Assembly (NCBI GenBank): GCA_039028975.1
Contig: JBCCHB010000132.1
Coordinates: 1 to 48,594 of the forward strand
Direction of reading: 5' to 3'
From: JAHBNG01 sp039028975
GTDB taxonomy: Bacteria > Chloroflexota > Anaerolineae > Caldilineales > Caldilineaceae
DNA length: 48,594 bases
Below the pieces are notes generated by a model. It saw only the letters and a program-made list of their open reading frames with translations. It was not told the DNA's origin and did no database searches. The position numbers and the translations under genes were made by a program. Position 1 is the first letter of the stretch; each line of letters opens with the position of its first letter. This document shows positions 24,067 to 32,443 of the stretch, piece after piece.

Positions 24067-26667
24067 TTATCTGTGGACCGCAACGTGTACTGTCGAGTCA
24101 CTCGCCAAGTTGCGGTCTACGGATATTGCCGTTGAGTTACGCAATTCGTTAAGATAATTCAGCATTTTCCTCGTTAAGTGGTGTTTCTTGCCATACACGG
24201 AGCGACAAACGCGATAGGCATGGGCTTGGTGTCTGATGGCTAAATCAGTGTTGCCTTGACGCTGTAGAATCGATGCTAGATTGTGACGACAACGGGCGGT
24301 GTCAATATGCTCCTCGCCAAGCGTATCATTGTAAAAAGCGAGCGCCTGCTCGACAGTTACTTTTGCCTGATCCAATGCACCCATGTCACGCAGAATAAGC
24401 CCCTCACGAGCAAGGCTGACAAGTGTATCAGGATGGGCATCGCCATAGGTACTGCGTCGGATGGTCAAGGCGCGCTCGATATAGGTCTTGGCGGTGCCTA
24501 GCTCATTCATGGCATGAAGCACGGCACCAAGATTATGGTAATTGACGGCAACACGAGGGTGTCTATCACCTAATTTCCTCTCGTTTATCGCCGCGGCTCT
24601 TTCCCAATAGAGCCTCGCATTTCGCAGATCGTCCATAACATAAAGACAGTGGGCGAAGTTGTTATAACATTCGGCCGTCAATTCATGTTCATCCCCTAGT
24701 GTCTGTTGATAAACATCCAGCGCATTTTGCAGATAGTGATGCGCCTGGTCGAAGTTCCCTAACTCGCGAAAGCAGATGCCCATATTTTCAAGGCTCTCTG
24801 CTGTCAGTTCATGGCACTCTCCCACCTTACCCAGACGAATTTCCAGTGCACGCTCAAAAAAAGATTGCGAAGCAGTAGATTTGCCCAATCCCCGATAGAT
24901 CCGGCCCAATAATGTTAAACTCTCGGCCACATCCAGGTGCTCTTTCCCAAATAGCTGCTCGCGTATTGACAAAGATTTCTCCATATGGCCCAAAGCACCC
25001 TCATAATCTCCAATCTGCCACAGGTGCTTCCCCAATTCATAACAAAGTCTTGCACTCTCTTCATCCTCCCGCACCTGCGCGATATCGGCCACTGAGCGCA
25101 AATGTAGTTGCCAGGCCAATAGAGGCATAGGACGCACTTCTCGGTTGACCGATGCTGTCTCCTCAAAGACCACTTTCTCTACTGCCTTCTGAGTCGCTTC
25201 CACTTGCTCCTTGGCAACATCGCGCACAAAACGAGCCACCAGCCGATGCATACGCAACGTATCACTGGCCTCCCGCTCAACCAAACCCAGCTCGATCAGT
25301 CGGGCAAAGGCGCCATCGGCCTTGTAGGCATCATTCGGGTCATCTAAATCTAATGCCAAGGTTTTGATTAACAGCCGGTACCATATCGGCTCGCCGGGTG
25401 CAAAGTGGGCGGCGTGGACCAGCAGCTTGATGGCCCTGGCATCGATTTCATCGTGGGGATCCAACCGATCATAACTCAAGGCAAAGGTGCGGCCTACATG
25501 TTGGATATGGCCAGTGGGCGAAGAGTCCCCCCCCAGCATGGAGGGATGCTGCAACAGCGCGGGATCCCGCAGTTGATTCAGGTAAGCATCCGGCGCAACG
25601 TTGGGGTGGCGACGCAGATAGCTACCCGCCAAATGGAGGGCCAACGGCAAGTCACCCAGTTCCTCAGCAATGGCATTTAGTTCTTCAGTAATTGCGTCCG
25701 CATAATTGTCTTTTCTCTGCGAAAAGTAGCTGCGTAGAAGGGTCAAGCTCTCGGTCCGGCTCAGCACATCCAGGGCCACCATAGCTACGCCCAGGGTCGG
25801 TTCCCAATCACCGCGCCGGCTGGTAATCAGGATGCGACAGCCGCCGCTGGTGGGTCGCCATTGGGTTAGCAGATCCAGCACTTCACAGTTGTCAAAGACC
25901 AGCAGGCGGGGAATCGGATCCCGCCACGCTTTCTGGACCAAACGAACTTTTTCTGCAGGGGAACGTTCTCCAAAATCGGGGGACAAATCTAAATGGTCTG
26001 CCCCACCGCACATGGTAATATTCGCCGCCACCGATTCTGCCTTGTCAAAGCTCAACCAAAAGACGCCACCTGGGAAAAATTGGCCGTAGCGATGGACAAA
26101 CTCGCAGGCCAGTTGGGTCTTCCCCATGCCGCCCAAGCCCGTGGTTGCGGCCGTGTCTACCTGGCTGACTGCAGCCGTATCATCATCAGTCAAGAGCTGG
26201 GCTAGCTGGCGTAGATCTTCTTCGCGGCCCACAAAGAGCGGGTTCGGTTTTAGCGGCATGAGAGAGACGCTGGGGAGGGGCGTTTTTGAAGGAATCGGGT
26301 CGATAGGCAGATGCAGCTCAAAGGTGGTAGGACCAGCATTGACGCCGATAGAATCCACATCTGGGAATAGCTCGGTGAACAATTCCTGGCGGTGAGGATA
26401 ACCAGCACTTTCAAGGAACGCAGTCAGCCATGTAGGGTCCAAATTCCCTCGGCCTACAAGGAAACGAGCCAGAGCTTCTACATCCGCCTGTTGCTTGGGA
26501 ATGTGACCATCGCCATAGGCCCAATATTGGATTGCGCTACCCCCTTCACGATCAACGGCGTAGCCTAATTCATCACGGATTGCGCCTTTGGTTCTAGATT
26601 CACGTTTGGCAATCTCGCTGATGCCCGCTTGTAGCAGTTCTGCAAAGCGCTTTGCCGATTGTGCCAT
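24067..26667 (-). CDS. STAND (NB-ARC) ATPase with HTH-like module and TPR tail, C-terminus extended into a hairpin repeat
   Basis: 866 residues. The open frame reaches 26877, but ATG 26667 follows AGGAGAGA and gives MAQSAKRFAELLQAGI, the same start as the paralogues; the extra upstream codons come from a MITE. It is closely similar to 18949-21471 along its length: HTH-like module 1-102, NPLFVGREEDL, P-loop GLGGMGKT at 177-184, RLLVFDNCEVLD, RILITSRRGDW, then TPRs (NMGICFRELGNFDQAHHYLQ, YHNLGAVLHAMNELGTAKTY, LASILQRQGNTDLAIRHQAH). In the module it departs from the others at AVDREGGSAIQYW. After YLNELRN, where the sister protein ends within a few residues, about 20 more residues are encoded by the GACCGCAAC hairpin repeat, so the native stop was lost. 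Likely role as for the sister protein; possibly a recent duplicate with a changed specificity. Confidence 0.82.
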   Translation of the reverse strand: MAQSAKRFAELLQAGISEIAKRESRTKGAIRDELGYAVDREGGSAIQYWAYGDGHIPKQQADVEALARFLVGRGNLDPTWLTAFLESAGYPHRQELFTELFPDVDSIGVNAGPTTFELHLPIDPIPSKTPLPSVSLMPLKPNPLFVGREEDLRQLAQLLTDDDTAAVSQVDTAATTGLGGMGKTQLACEFVHRYGQFFPGGVFWLSFDKAESVAANITMCGGADHLDLSPDFGERSPAEKVRLVQKAWRDPIPRLLVFDNCEVLDLLTQWRPTSGGCRILITSRRGDWEPTLGVAMVALDVLSRTESLTLLRSYFSQRKDNYADAITEELNAIAEELGDLPLALHLAGSYLRRHPNVAPDAYLNQLRDPALLQHPSMLGGDSSPTGHIQHVGRTFALSYDRLDPHDEIDARAIKLLVHAAHFAPGEPIWYRLLIKTLALDLDDPNDAYKADGAFARLIELGLVEREASDTLRMHRLVARFVRDVAKEQVEATQKAVEKVVFEETASVNREVRPMPLLAWQLHLRSVADIAQVREDEESARLCYELGKHLWQIGDYEGALGHMEKSLSIREQLFGKEHLDVAESLTLLGRIYRGLGKSTASQSFFERALEIRLGKVGECHELTAESLENMGICFRELGNFDQAHHYLQNALDVYQQTLGDEHELTAECYNNFAHCLYVMDDLRNARLYWERAAAINERKLGDRHPRVAVNYHNLGAVLHAMNELGTAKTYIERALTIRRSTYGDAHPDTLVSLAREGLILRDMGALDQAKVTVEQALAFYNDTLGEEHIDTARCRHNLASILQRQGNTDLAIRHQAHAYRVCRSVYGKKHHLTRKMLNYLNELRNSTAISVDRNLASDSTVHVAVHR
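24073..24120. repeat. GACCGCAACG hairpin repeat, copy 2
   Basis: GTGGACCGCAACG at 24073-24085 pairs with AGTTGCGGTCTAC ending at 24120, with a short palindromic loop (TGTCGAGTCACTCG). It matches the copy at 13450-13506 in its arms but not in its loop. It forms the last codons of the STAND gene on the minus strand. Confidence 0.75.
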
Positions 26668-26694
26668 GAGACTCTCTCCTTGTTTCATGGGTTT

Positions 26695-26780
26695 TATACT
26701 GCGTTCGTTTTGAAAACAGGTGTTTTCCACAGCGTTTACTCGAAAGGCCAAACATCTGTTTTCAAACGGGGCTGAGCACA
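26695..26780. repeat. About 85-bp MITE-like hairpin, copy 2
   Basis: TATACTGCGTTCG, arm TTTTGAAAACAGGTGTTT, loop, arm AAACATCTGTTTTCAAA, then CGGGGCTGAGCACA. One end is degenerate (AGCACA for AGTATA). It lies 28 bp upstream of the STAND start and so must be part of that gene's promoter or leader. Confidence 0.78.
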
Positions 26781-26931
26781 GATGAGGAATTGTCTTCACA
26801 TTCGTACTATCAAGCTTTTGTGGGGGGGATATCGCCTCATAAGTTAGCCTAAATAAGGTAGACGTCCCTTGCCGCAAAATTCTTTCAGCATGATGACAAT
26901 GCCTGCTACGTGAACAAACAGTATTATCTAC

Positions 26932-28749
26932 CTATCCCCTTACCCTCTCTGGAAAGCCCAAATAACCAAAAACCTTGGCTAGTGCATTAAACTGCGCTAG
27001 ATCAGTGTAGTAGATGCTCGATTCCGCCAATAAGTCCTGGGCTGGTTCTGTAAAGCCACCCTTGGAAACGTACCAGTTGGTTAAGGCAGCATACCCCTTG
27101 ACGGTTTGAATGGCATCAATCTGGGTCAGGAAGGCTTCCGCATCGGGCCTGGTAACCTTCTCCTTGCGATATTTGACTTGTACAAACCAAGCTGAGGTCA
27201 CCCGCTCTTCAATCTCTTCATTCCACCAGCGATATTCGCCAACGAGATCCAACTCTGCTGCGCTGTCATCCGCAATGACGCCCCAGCGATTTTCGATATG
27301 CATGAATCGGGGAAGAAAGACTGTATTGGGGGTAGAGAAGAAGCGTGGCCCGTCGAGCGTCTGCCCATCAAAGCCCTTCATCACGGCACCCACGGCGATC
27401 TCGGCAAAATGACCAACGATATTGGTAAGCCGACCCAATTCTTGGCTCACCTCAGTCTTGATGTTGTTAGCAGCTTGCTCTTGGGACAGCGCTTGAATTT
27501 CAAAGTCATATTGATAGGCAATAAAGCGTTTGAGCATCGGCTCCGTTGGCCCAACATACATGCTCATGGACGCACGGCGCACAATATCAAGATTTTCTAG
27601 CTTTTGCAGTGACTCATGGACTTCTTGGGGCGTAACACCGATCTTTTCAGCCACTTCGGCTACCTCAATCCGCTTATCAGGATATTGGGTTACCCAGAAC
27701 ATGACTTGCTTGGTCGTCTGCCCATCGTTGAGCAGCTTACTATATTTGTGAAACTCGCCATTGTAATGCTTAAAGAGTTCACCCTGGGGATGGGTCAACT
27801 CAAAGCTGACTACCTCATCTAGGGCTTCGAGGTTCGGATAGCTTTCTCTAGCAGGTGACGCGCTAGTCATTAAGCTTTCGATGGCAAATGGATAGCCTTG
27901 CGTTAGATCCCAAACGGCGTAGGCAAACTCCTCCGTCACGGGGATATCAAGAAGTTCGCCCAAGCGCATCACCAGGCTGACTGCGTACCCCTCTGCCAAC
28001 GGCCCCAAAATCCGGGTCCGTAAACGTCCAGACAAGGCTCCCTCGGTTGCTCGACCCAGCAGCAGCGAAACCGAGGAGCCTGAAACAACCATAGGCGCAA
28101 TCAGCGACTCAGACGGTTTCTGATAATAATTGCTAAGGGGGATGATCCGATCAAGATCTGGATCATAAACGTCGGCTAATACCTGAAATTCATCAATGAA
28201 GATTGCGGTGGGTATGTTATAGACGCCTGCTATCCCCTTGGGTTGATTAATCAGCCACGCGGCCAGCCGCATCGATGGCGAATGACTTTGAGGATCATTG
28301 CGTAAAAGATCGTAATCATCGATAAGCTGAATGGCAATTGTGTCTTGCGTTTGGCTAGCAAATTGCCGTAGTTGCCCAAAATCCCAAAGTTGTTTGTGGA
28401 TTTCAGGACGACGGTGGCGAAAAGCAAAATAACTGCGTAGGTAGCCATTGATATAGTCTTCTGCAAAGTCATACGTGGTAATCAACTCTGTCCGATACAG
28501 ATACGGTTCAAAGGTGATAAAGACCGGCATCACATGCCGCTGTTCATTGAATAGGCGATTGAAGACACGATGCAGGATGGCTGTCTTCCCTGTGCGTCTC
28601 AGCCCGGCAAAAGCGATACTGTTGCGCGCTGGATAGGGGATCTTAGTGGCCCAATCCCAGAAGAAATCGAGATATTCGTGACGGTTGGTAAACCACTCTT
28701 GTTCAACTTCTTCGAGCGGCTTTAACGGTTGTTCCGATTGCTGAATCAC
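26932..28749 (-). CDS. AAA+ ATPase (archaeal-ATPase/SSO1545-like) with wHTH and PD-(D/E)XK-like C-terminal domain
   Basis: 605 residues. Walker A GLRRTGKT at 49-56 (the GxRRxGKT form typical of the archaeal ATPase group), Walker B IFIDEF at 183-188, sensor-type MVVSGSSVSLL, and the LTQGYPFAIESL motif. A winged-helix segment follows (QVMFWVTQYPDKRIEVAEVA, EKIGVTPQEVHESLQKLE). The C-terminal part carries ELDLVGEYRWW (Asp501) and WFVQVKYRKEKVT (Gln524, Lys526). These fit a D...QxK version of the PD-(D/E)XK nuclease fold, as in the DUF234-type tails of these ATPases. Members are suspected mobile-element or defence ATPases; no substrate is known. The gene stands alone between a STAND gene and a divergent TPR lipoprotein. 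It has its own promoter at 28958-28966 and a leader of about 200 nt with a small open frame. Confidence 0.8.
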   Translation of the reverse strand: MIQQSEQPLKPLEEVEQEWFTNRHEYLDFFWDWATKIPYPARNSIAFAGLRRTGKTAILHRVFNRLFNEQRHVMPVFITFEPYLYRTELITTYDFAEDYINGYLRSYFAFRHRRPEIHKQLWDFGQLRQFASQTQDTIAIQLIDDYDLLRNDPQSHSPSMRLAAWLINQPKGIAGVYNIPTAIFIDEFQVLADVYDPDLDRIIPLSNYYQKPSESLIAPMVVSGSSVSLLLGRATEGALSGRLRTRILGPLAEGYAVSLVMRLGELLDIPVTEEFAYAVWDLTQGYPFAIESLMTSASPARESYPNLEALDEVVSFELTHPQGELFKHYNGEFHKYSKLLNDGQTTKQVMFWVTQYPDKRIEVAEVAEKIGVTPQEVHESLQKLENLDIVRRASMSMYVGPTEPMLKRFIAYQYDFEIQALSQEQAANNIKTEVSQELGRLTNIVGHFAEIAVGAVMKGFDGQTLDGPRFFSTPNTVFLPRFMHIENRWGVIADDSAAELDLVGEYRWWNEEIEERVTSAWFVQVKYRKEKVTRPDAEAFLTQIDAIQTVKGYAALTNWYVSKGGFTEPAQDLLAESSIYYTDLAQFNALAKVFGYLGFPERVRG

Positions 28750-28883
28750 AAACTATCTTCCCTGGCAAATTAAGTGACAGATTTAAGTAGCCTTGCCCCT
28801 AATCCTCCGGGCGTTGGTCATCGTTGCGTCCGTGACTGGAAGGTAACGTCCCAGCGAGCCAAAATTCTCTGGCTCCCGATCCA

Positions 28884-28928
28884 CTACATTCGTGAATGAC
28901 TGTCACGTGTGGACGCATCCATAACCAT
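28884..28928 (-). CDS. Possible 14-codon leader peptide upstream of the AAA+ ATPase
   Basis: ATG at 28928 has a full GGAGG (28935-28939) six nt upstream and reads MVMDASTRDSHSRM before TAG. It lies between the -10 box at 28958-28963 and the ATPase start. A GAGCCA/TGGCTC hairpin follows just downstream. A strong ribosome site on such a short frame suggests a leader peptide controlling the ATPase, but conservation is unknown and chance is possible. Confidence 0.3.
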   Translation of the reverse strand: MVMDASTRDSHSRM

Positions 28929-28957
28929 GGCCATCCTCCGTATCATGATGACTTACT

Positions 28958-28966
28958 ATTATACCA
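28958..28966 (-). promoter_or_regulatory. Extended -10 promoter of the AAA+ ATPase gene
   Basis: Read on the minus strand, TGGTATAAT is a perfect extended -10 box (TGnTATAAT). No good -35 is seen at 17 bp, which extended -10 promoters tolerate. Predicted transcript start is near 28951, about 200 nt before the ATPase ATG. Confidence 0.5.
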
Positions 28967-29225
28967 TACACCTGTTCTGCAAGTAGATTGTCATTTTATT
29001 TAGGACTTACGCAGTTGAGCCTGTCTCAGAGGCCTGAAAGATACTGCGGCTGGTGACCGGAGATCAAAGCGGCTCCAACAATGCGAATTGTCGGGTCGAG
29101 ACACGTCGGTTTTTCATCTATCTTGGGGCGATAGCTTGATATAAAATTTCTTTATCACAAGATTTTCAAAATCTGTCAGGTCTTGCCAAGTGCTTAACTC
29201 CTATTCGTTTAGGAATCTACTCATC

Positions 29226-29291
29226 TCCAAGCAAATTCCGAGTCGATTCCGAGTGTTACTCGGATCGCACGGCCTCTACTTATGCTAACCT
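29226..29291 (+). promoter_or_regulatory. Operator/promoter module, site D (upstream of TPR lipoprotein)
   Basis: Half-sites TCCAAGC (29226), TCCGAGT (29237) and TCCGAGT (29248) are 11 bp apart; the perfect palindrome CCGAGTGTTACTCGG is at 29249-29263. The 18-nt gap leads to TGCTAACCT (29283-29291). From the palindrome to the -10 it is nearly identical to site A. The next gene on this strand starts at 29588, giving a leader of about 290 nt. Confidence 0.7.
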
Positions 29292-29420
29292 CTTTGGCAA
29301 TAGACTACATGTCCCCCTAGTAGTCTGCCCCTAGATGATTTGTCAATTCCATTCTATGACGTTGTTTCCGCTATTCTGGTATCTACTATTTGACACATCA
29401 ATTTAGGTTTAATCATTAGG

Positions 29421-29545
29421 GTGCGATGGCCGGAGGCCTGCTTTGCAAACAAAACGTGTAAAGTCCAGTGAGCCGGTTACCTTCTAGGTGCCGTGGGGTG
29501 GTTGGATACAAGCCGCACGGGGCGTGCTTGCTCCTCGGTTTACTG
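29421..29545 (+). other. Possible 5' remnant of a group II intron in the leader of the TPR lipoprotein gene
   Basis: GTGCG at 29421 matches the GUGYG start of group II introns. It is followed by GTGTAAAGTCCAGTGAGC and by a hairpin-rich stretch with CTAGGTGCCGTGGGGTGG ... GCCGCACGG, which resemble domain I phrases. No reverse transcriptase and no domain V is present, so at most a fragment. This is from memory of intron consensus features and is weak. Confidence 0.2.
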
Positions 29546-29587
29546 AAATTGATCACACCCTTACCATTTTTATGCAAGGAGAATACG

Positions 29588-32143
29588 ATGAAATGGATTA
29601 GCAGTAGAGGAAGAGTATGTCTTTGGTTGTTCGTTCTGGTTCTCTTGGGCGGTTGCGTAATTACTCCCTCCATGTCGCAGCTAGAAGACGAGCCTCAGTC
29701 GATATCAGCAGAACTAGGTACCGTAGACTTCCCCATCTCTTGCAACGCCGAGGCCCAGGCCGAATTTACCCACGGGGTGACCCTGCTCCACTCCTTCTTT
29801 TTCCCGCGCGCCATCGCCAGCTTTGAAAAGGTGGTCGAGCTGGATCCGAGTTGCGCCATGGGGTATTGGGGGCAGGCCATGACGCACCTGAATATCCCGT
29901 GGTCGCCTACGCTACCAGAAAACGTGATAGCCGGAACGGCGGCAGTAGAAGCAGCCATGGCCGCAGGCGCGCCGACAGAACGGGAACAAGGCTACATTAA
30001 CGCCGCGGCCCAGCTCTATAAGGATGCCGACGCGGTGGCGTTCCGCGACCGCATCGCGGCCTATGAAGTGGCCATGGCCCAGTTGGTTCAGGACTTCCCG
30101 GATGACATAGAGGCCCAGGCATTCTACTCCCTCGCCCTGAATATGACGGGCCTGCCCGCCGCCGAGGGATTCCCCAAGCAGCTAAAAGCCACCGAGGTCG
30201 CCGAGCCAATCTTTGCCGCCTACCCCAATCATCCGGGCGCGGCCCACTATCTGATTCACAGCCACGACTTCCCGCCGCTGGCCGAAGGTGGGCTGGAAGC
30301 GGCCCTCGTCTATGCCAAGATTGCGCCTGACGCGCCCCATGCCCAGCACATGCCCTCCCACATCTTCACGCGGCTGGGCTACTGGCAGGAGTCAATTGAT
30401 TCCAACACCGTCGGTGCCGCGGCCTACAAGGCGGCTACGGGCGAAATCAACTTGCACGCCACAGACTACATGATGTACGCTCACCTGCAGTTGGGGCAAG
30501 ACGAGGCCGTTCTCACCTTCATTGACGAAATCAACAGCATCGAGCAGGTGTCAGGCAACTTCGGGAACGCCTATGCGTTAGCCGCCATGCCCGCCCGCTA
30601 CGTGATGGAGCGGGGTGCATGGAACGAAGGCGTAACCCTCACCCTGCACCCGTCCTCCTTTCCGTGGGAGAACTTTCCGCAGGCCGAAGCCATCATGGTG
30701 GCAGCACGAGGTGTGAGTACCGCGCGCGCGGGCGATGTTGACGCCGCCCGCGGCGACTTGGCCCGCTTACAGGAGGTGCAGGGTGCCATGAATGAAGCCA
30801 ATCGAGGTTACTGGGCCGGGCGCGCCGATATCCAAATCGGCGCGGTGACAGCGTGGATTGCGCTGGCCGAAGGCAATGGGGATGAGGCACTGGCTGCTAT
30901 GCGTACGGCGGCGGAGCTAGATGCCGCGTCTACTATGCATCCGGTGTCGCCGGGCAACGTCTTCCCAGCTTATGAACTGCTGGGCGAAATGCTGCTCGAC
31001 CTTGACCAGCCCGCCGAGGCACTGGCCGCGTTTGAGACCTCTATGGAGGGTGCGCCCAATCGTTTCCGCAGCTTCTATGGTGCAGCCCGCGCGGCCGAAT
31101 TGGCGGGCGATGCTGATACGGCGCAAGCCTACTATGAGGAGCTAGTCCACCTGGCCGCCAACGCCGATGGGGAGCGCGCGGAATTGATACAGGCGCGGGC
31201 GTTTTTGAGTGCAGGAAGCATGTCCATCGAGGACAAGATCGCCAATGCCATGAGTGCTGGACCAGCGGCGATTGCGCAGGAGGCGACTATCTTGGACTTA
31301 CCCGAGGGCTTCCCAGGAAATTGGCCCGACGAGCCAGTGGAAGGAGAGATGATCGAACTGCGGGCTGGCACCAACGGCTGGACCTGCATTGTGGATCGAC
31401 CCAATACGCCGGGCAACGACCCCATGTGCCTGAACGAGACCTATCTCGAAGTCATCAAAGCCCAACTTAGCTTAACCGATTCGCCCTCCAGCGGTATCGG
31501 CATCGGCTACATGCTCCAGGAAGGCAGTCCCGTTGGTAGCCCACCGCATATGATGTTCTTTGCCCCTGGTAGCAATGACTCTCTCAGCGCATTTAGCACC
31601 GAGCCAGGGCCAGCACCATGGGTTATGTTCGCGGACACCACTCACGCCCACCTGATGCTTACCCAAGTACCTCGGCCCGAGAGCGTTGCCGCCAGCGAGG
31701 ACAAGATTGCAAGTGCCGTGAGTGCCGGACCAGCAGCGATTGCCCAGGATGCGACGATTTGGGAGTATCCAGAGGGGTATAAGGGAAACTGGCCGGATGA
31801 GCCGATAGCGAAGGAGCCGATCGAATTACGCGCTGGCAGCAATGGCTGGACCTGTATTGCCGATTTCCCGGATACACCGGGGAATGATCCCATGTGCCTG
31901 AATGAGACATACGTGGAAGTACTGAAGGCGCGTTTTGCCTTAGTCGATTCGCCATCCAGCGGCATCGGCATCGGCTATATGCTACAGGAAGGCTCTCCCG
32001 CTGGTACCCCCCCGCACATGATGGTCTTTGTACCTGGCAGCAATGACGGTCTCGCTGCCTTCACGACGGAGCCAGGTCCAGCACCATGGGTCATGTTTCC
32101 GGACACTTCTCATGCACACTTGATGCTTACCTTTTTCTACTGA
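29588..32143 (+). CDS. TPR lipoprotein with a duplicated C-terminal domain
   Basis: 851 residues from ATG 29588 (AAGGAGAA upstream; the open frame upstream is unsupported). The signal peptide ends LVLVLLGGC with Cys23 as probable lipid anchor. Residues ~45-540 are TPR/Sel1-like helices (FTHGVTLLHSFFFPRAIASF, EKVVELDPSCAMGYWGQAMT, HYLIHSHDFPPLAEGGLEAA, MPSHIFTRLGYWQESIDSN), a layout known from large periplasmic TPR proteins. The last ~310 residues are two direct copies of a ~155-residue domain (EDKIANAMSAGPAAIAQEAT / EDKIASAVSAGPAAIAQDAT; ELRAGTNGWTCI; GIGIGYMLQEGSP; PAPWVMFADTTHAHLML). Each copy has a conserved WTC...MC Cys pair. The function of that domain is not known to me. It is probably attached to the outside of the membrane. 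Promoter module site D and a strong terminator frame the gene. Confidence 0.83.
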   Translation: MKWISSRGRVCLWLFVLVLLGGCVITPSMSQLEDEPQSISAELGTVDFPISCNAEAQAEFTHGVTLLHSFFFPRAIASFEKVVELDPSCAMGYWGQAMTHLNIPWSPTLPENVIAGTAAVEAAMAAGAPTEREQGYINAAAQLYKDADAVAFRDRIAAYEVAMAQLVQDFPDDIEAQAFYSLALNMTGLPAAEGFPKQLKATEVAEPIFAAYPNHPGAAHYLIHSHDFPPLAEGGLEAALVYAKIAPDAPHAQHMPSHIFTRLGYWQESIDSNTVGAAAYKAATGEINLHATDYMMYAHLQLGQDEAVLTFIDEINSIEQVSGNFGNAYALAAMPARYVMERGAWNEGVTLTLHPSSFPWENFPQAEAIMVAARGVSTARAGDVDAARGDLARLQEVQGAMNEANRGYWAGRADIQIGAVTAWIALAEGNGDEALAAMRTAAELDAASTMHPVSPGNVFPAYELLGEMLLDLDQPAEALAAFETSMEGAPNRFRSFYGAARAAELAGDADTAQAYYEELVHLAANADGERAELIQARAFLSAGSMSIEDKIANAMSAGPAAIAQEATILDLPEGFPGNWPDEPVEGEMIELRAGTNGWTCIVDRPNTPGNDPMCLNETYLEVIKAQLSLTDSPSSGIGIGYMLQEGSPVGSPPHMMFFAPGSNDSLSAFSTEPGPAPWVMFADTTHAHLMLTQVPRPESVAASEDKIASAVSAGPAAIAQDATIWEYPEGYKGNWPDEPIAKEPIELRAGSNGWTCIADFPDTPGNDPMCLNETYVEVLKARFALVDSPSSGIGIGYMLQEGSPAGTPPHMMVFVPGSNDGLAAFTTEPGPAPWVMFPDTSHAHLMLTFFY

Positions 32144-32348
32144 TAGACAAATCAAATGACGTGATCAAATAGACATGGACCATTGAGGAGAGTATCAGTA
32201 GAGCGCAGTGGGGAAAGCATGTCCGATTCAGCCCGCCGTGCTTTGAACCAGTGCCGAGCTACATCCGGGAATGTTCGCGCTACTCATTGCAATTCACCTG
32301 CTTAAGACTCTGCCCATAGTCAAGCAACTTATTGGCACATTCCGACAG

Positions 32349-32397
32349 CTGATGGGAAGCCAGAGAAACTGTTTTCTGGCTTCCCATCAGTTTTTTT
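32349..32397 (+). terminator. Rho-independent terminator after the TPR lipoprotein gene
   Basis: CTGATGGGAAGCCAGA (32349-32364) and TCTGGCTTCCCATCAG (32375-32390) form a perfect 16-bp stem with a 10-nt loop, followed at once by seven T. It is the clearest terminator in the window, about 200 bp after the stop codon. Confidence 0.9.
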
Positions 32398-32443
32398 ATT
32401 TACGAGAACCACTGATACTTTGCCTACGCCTCGTTCGATGATT

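Noticed and set aside
26668..26877. N-terminal extension of the STAND frame at 24067
   Set aside because: It runs through MITE copy 2; the paralogues start at the MAQS position, which has a good ribosome site.
28980..29030. AGGACTTACGCAGTTG as an insertion sequence end
   Set aside because: It resembles some IS ends, but no second end, duplication or transposase is nearby.
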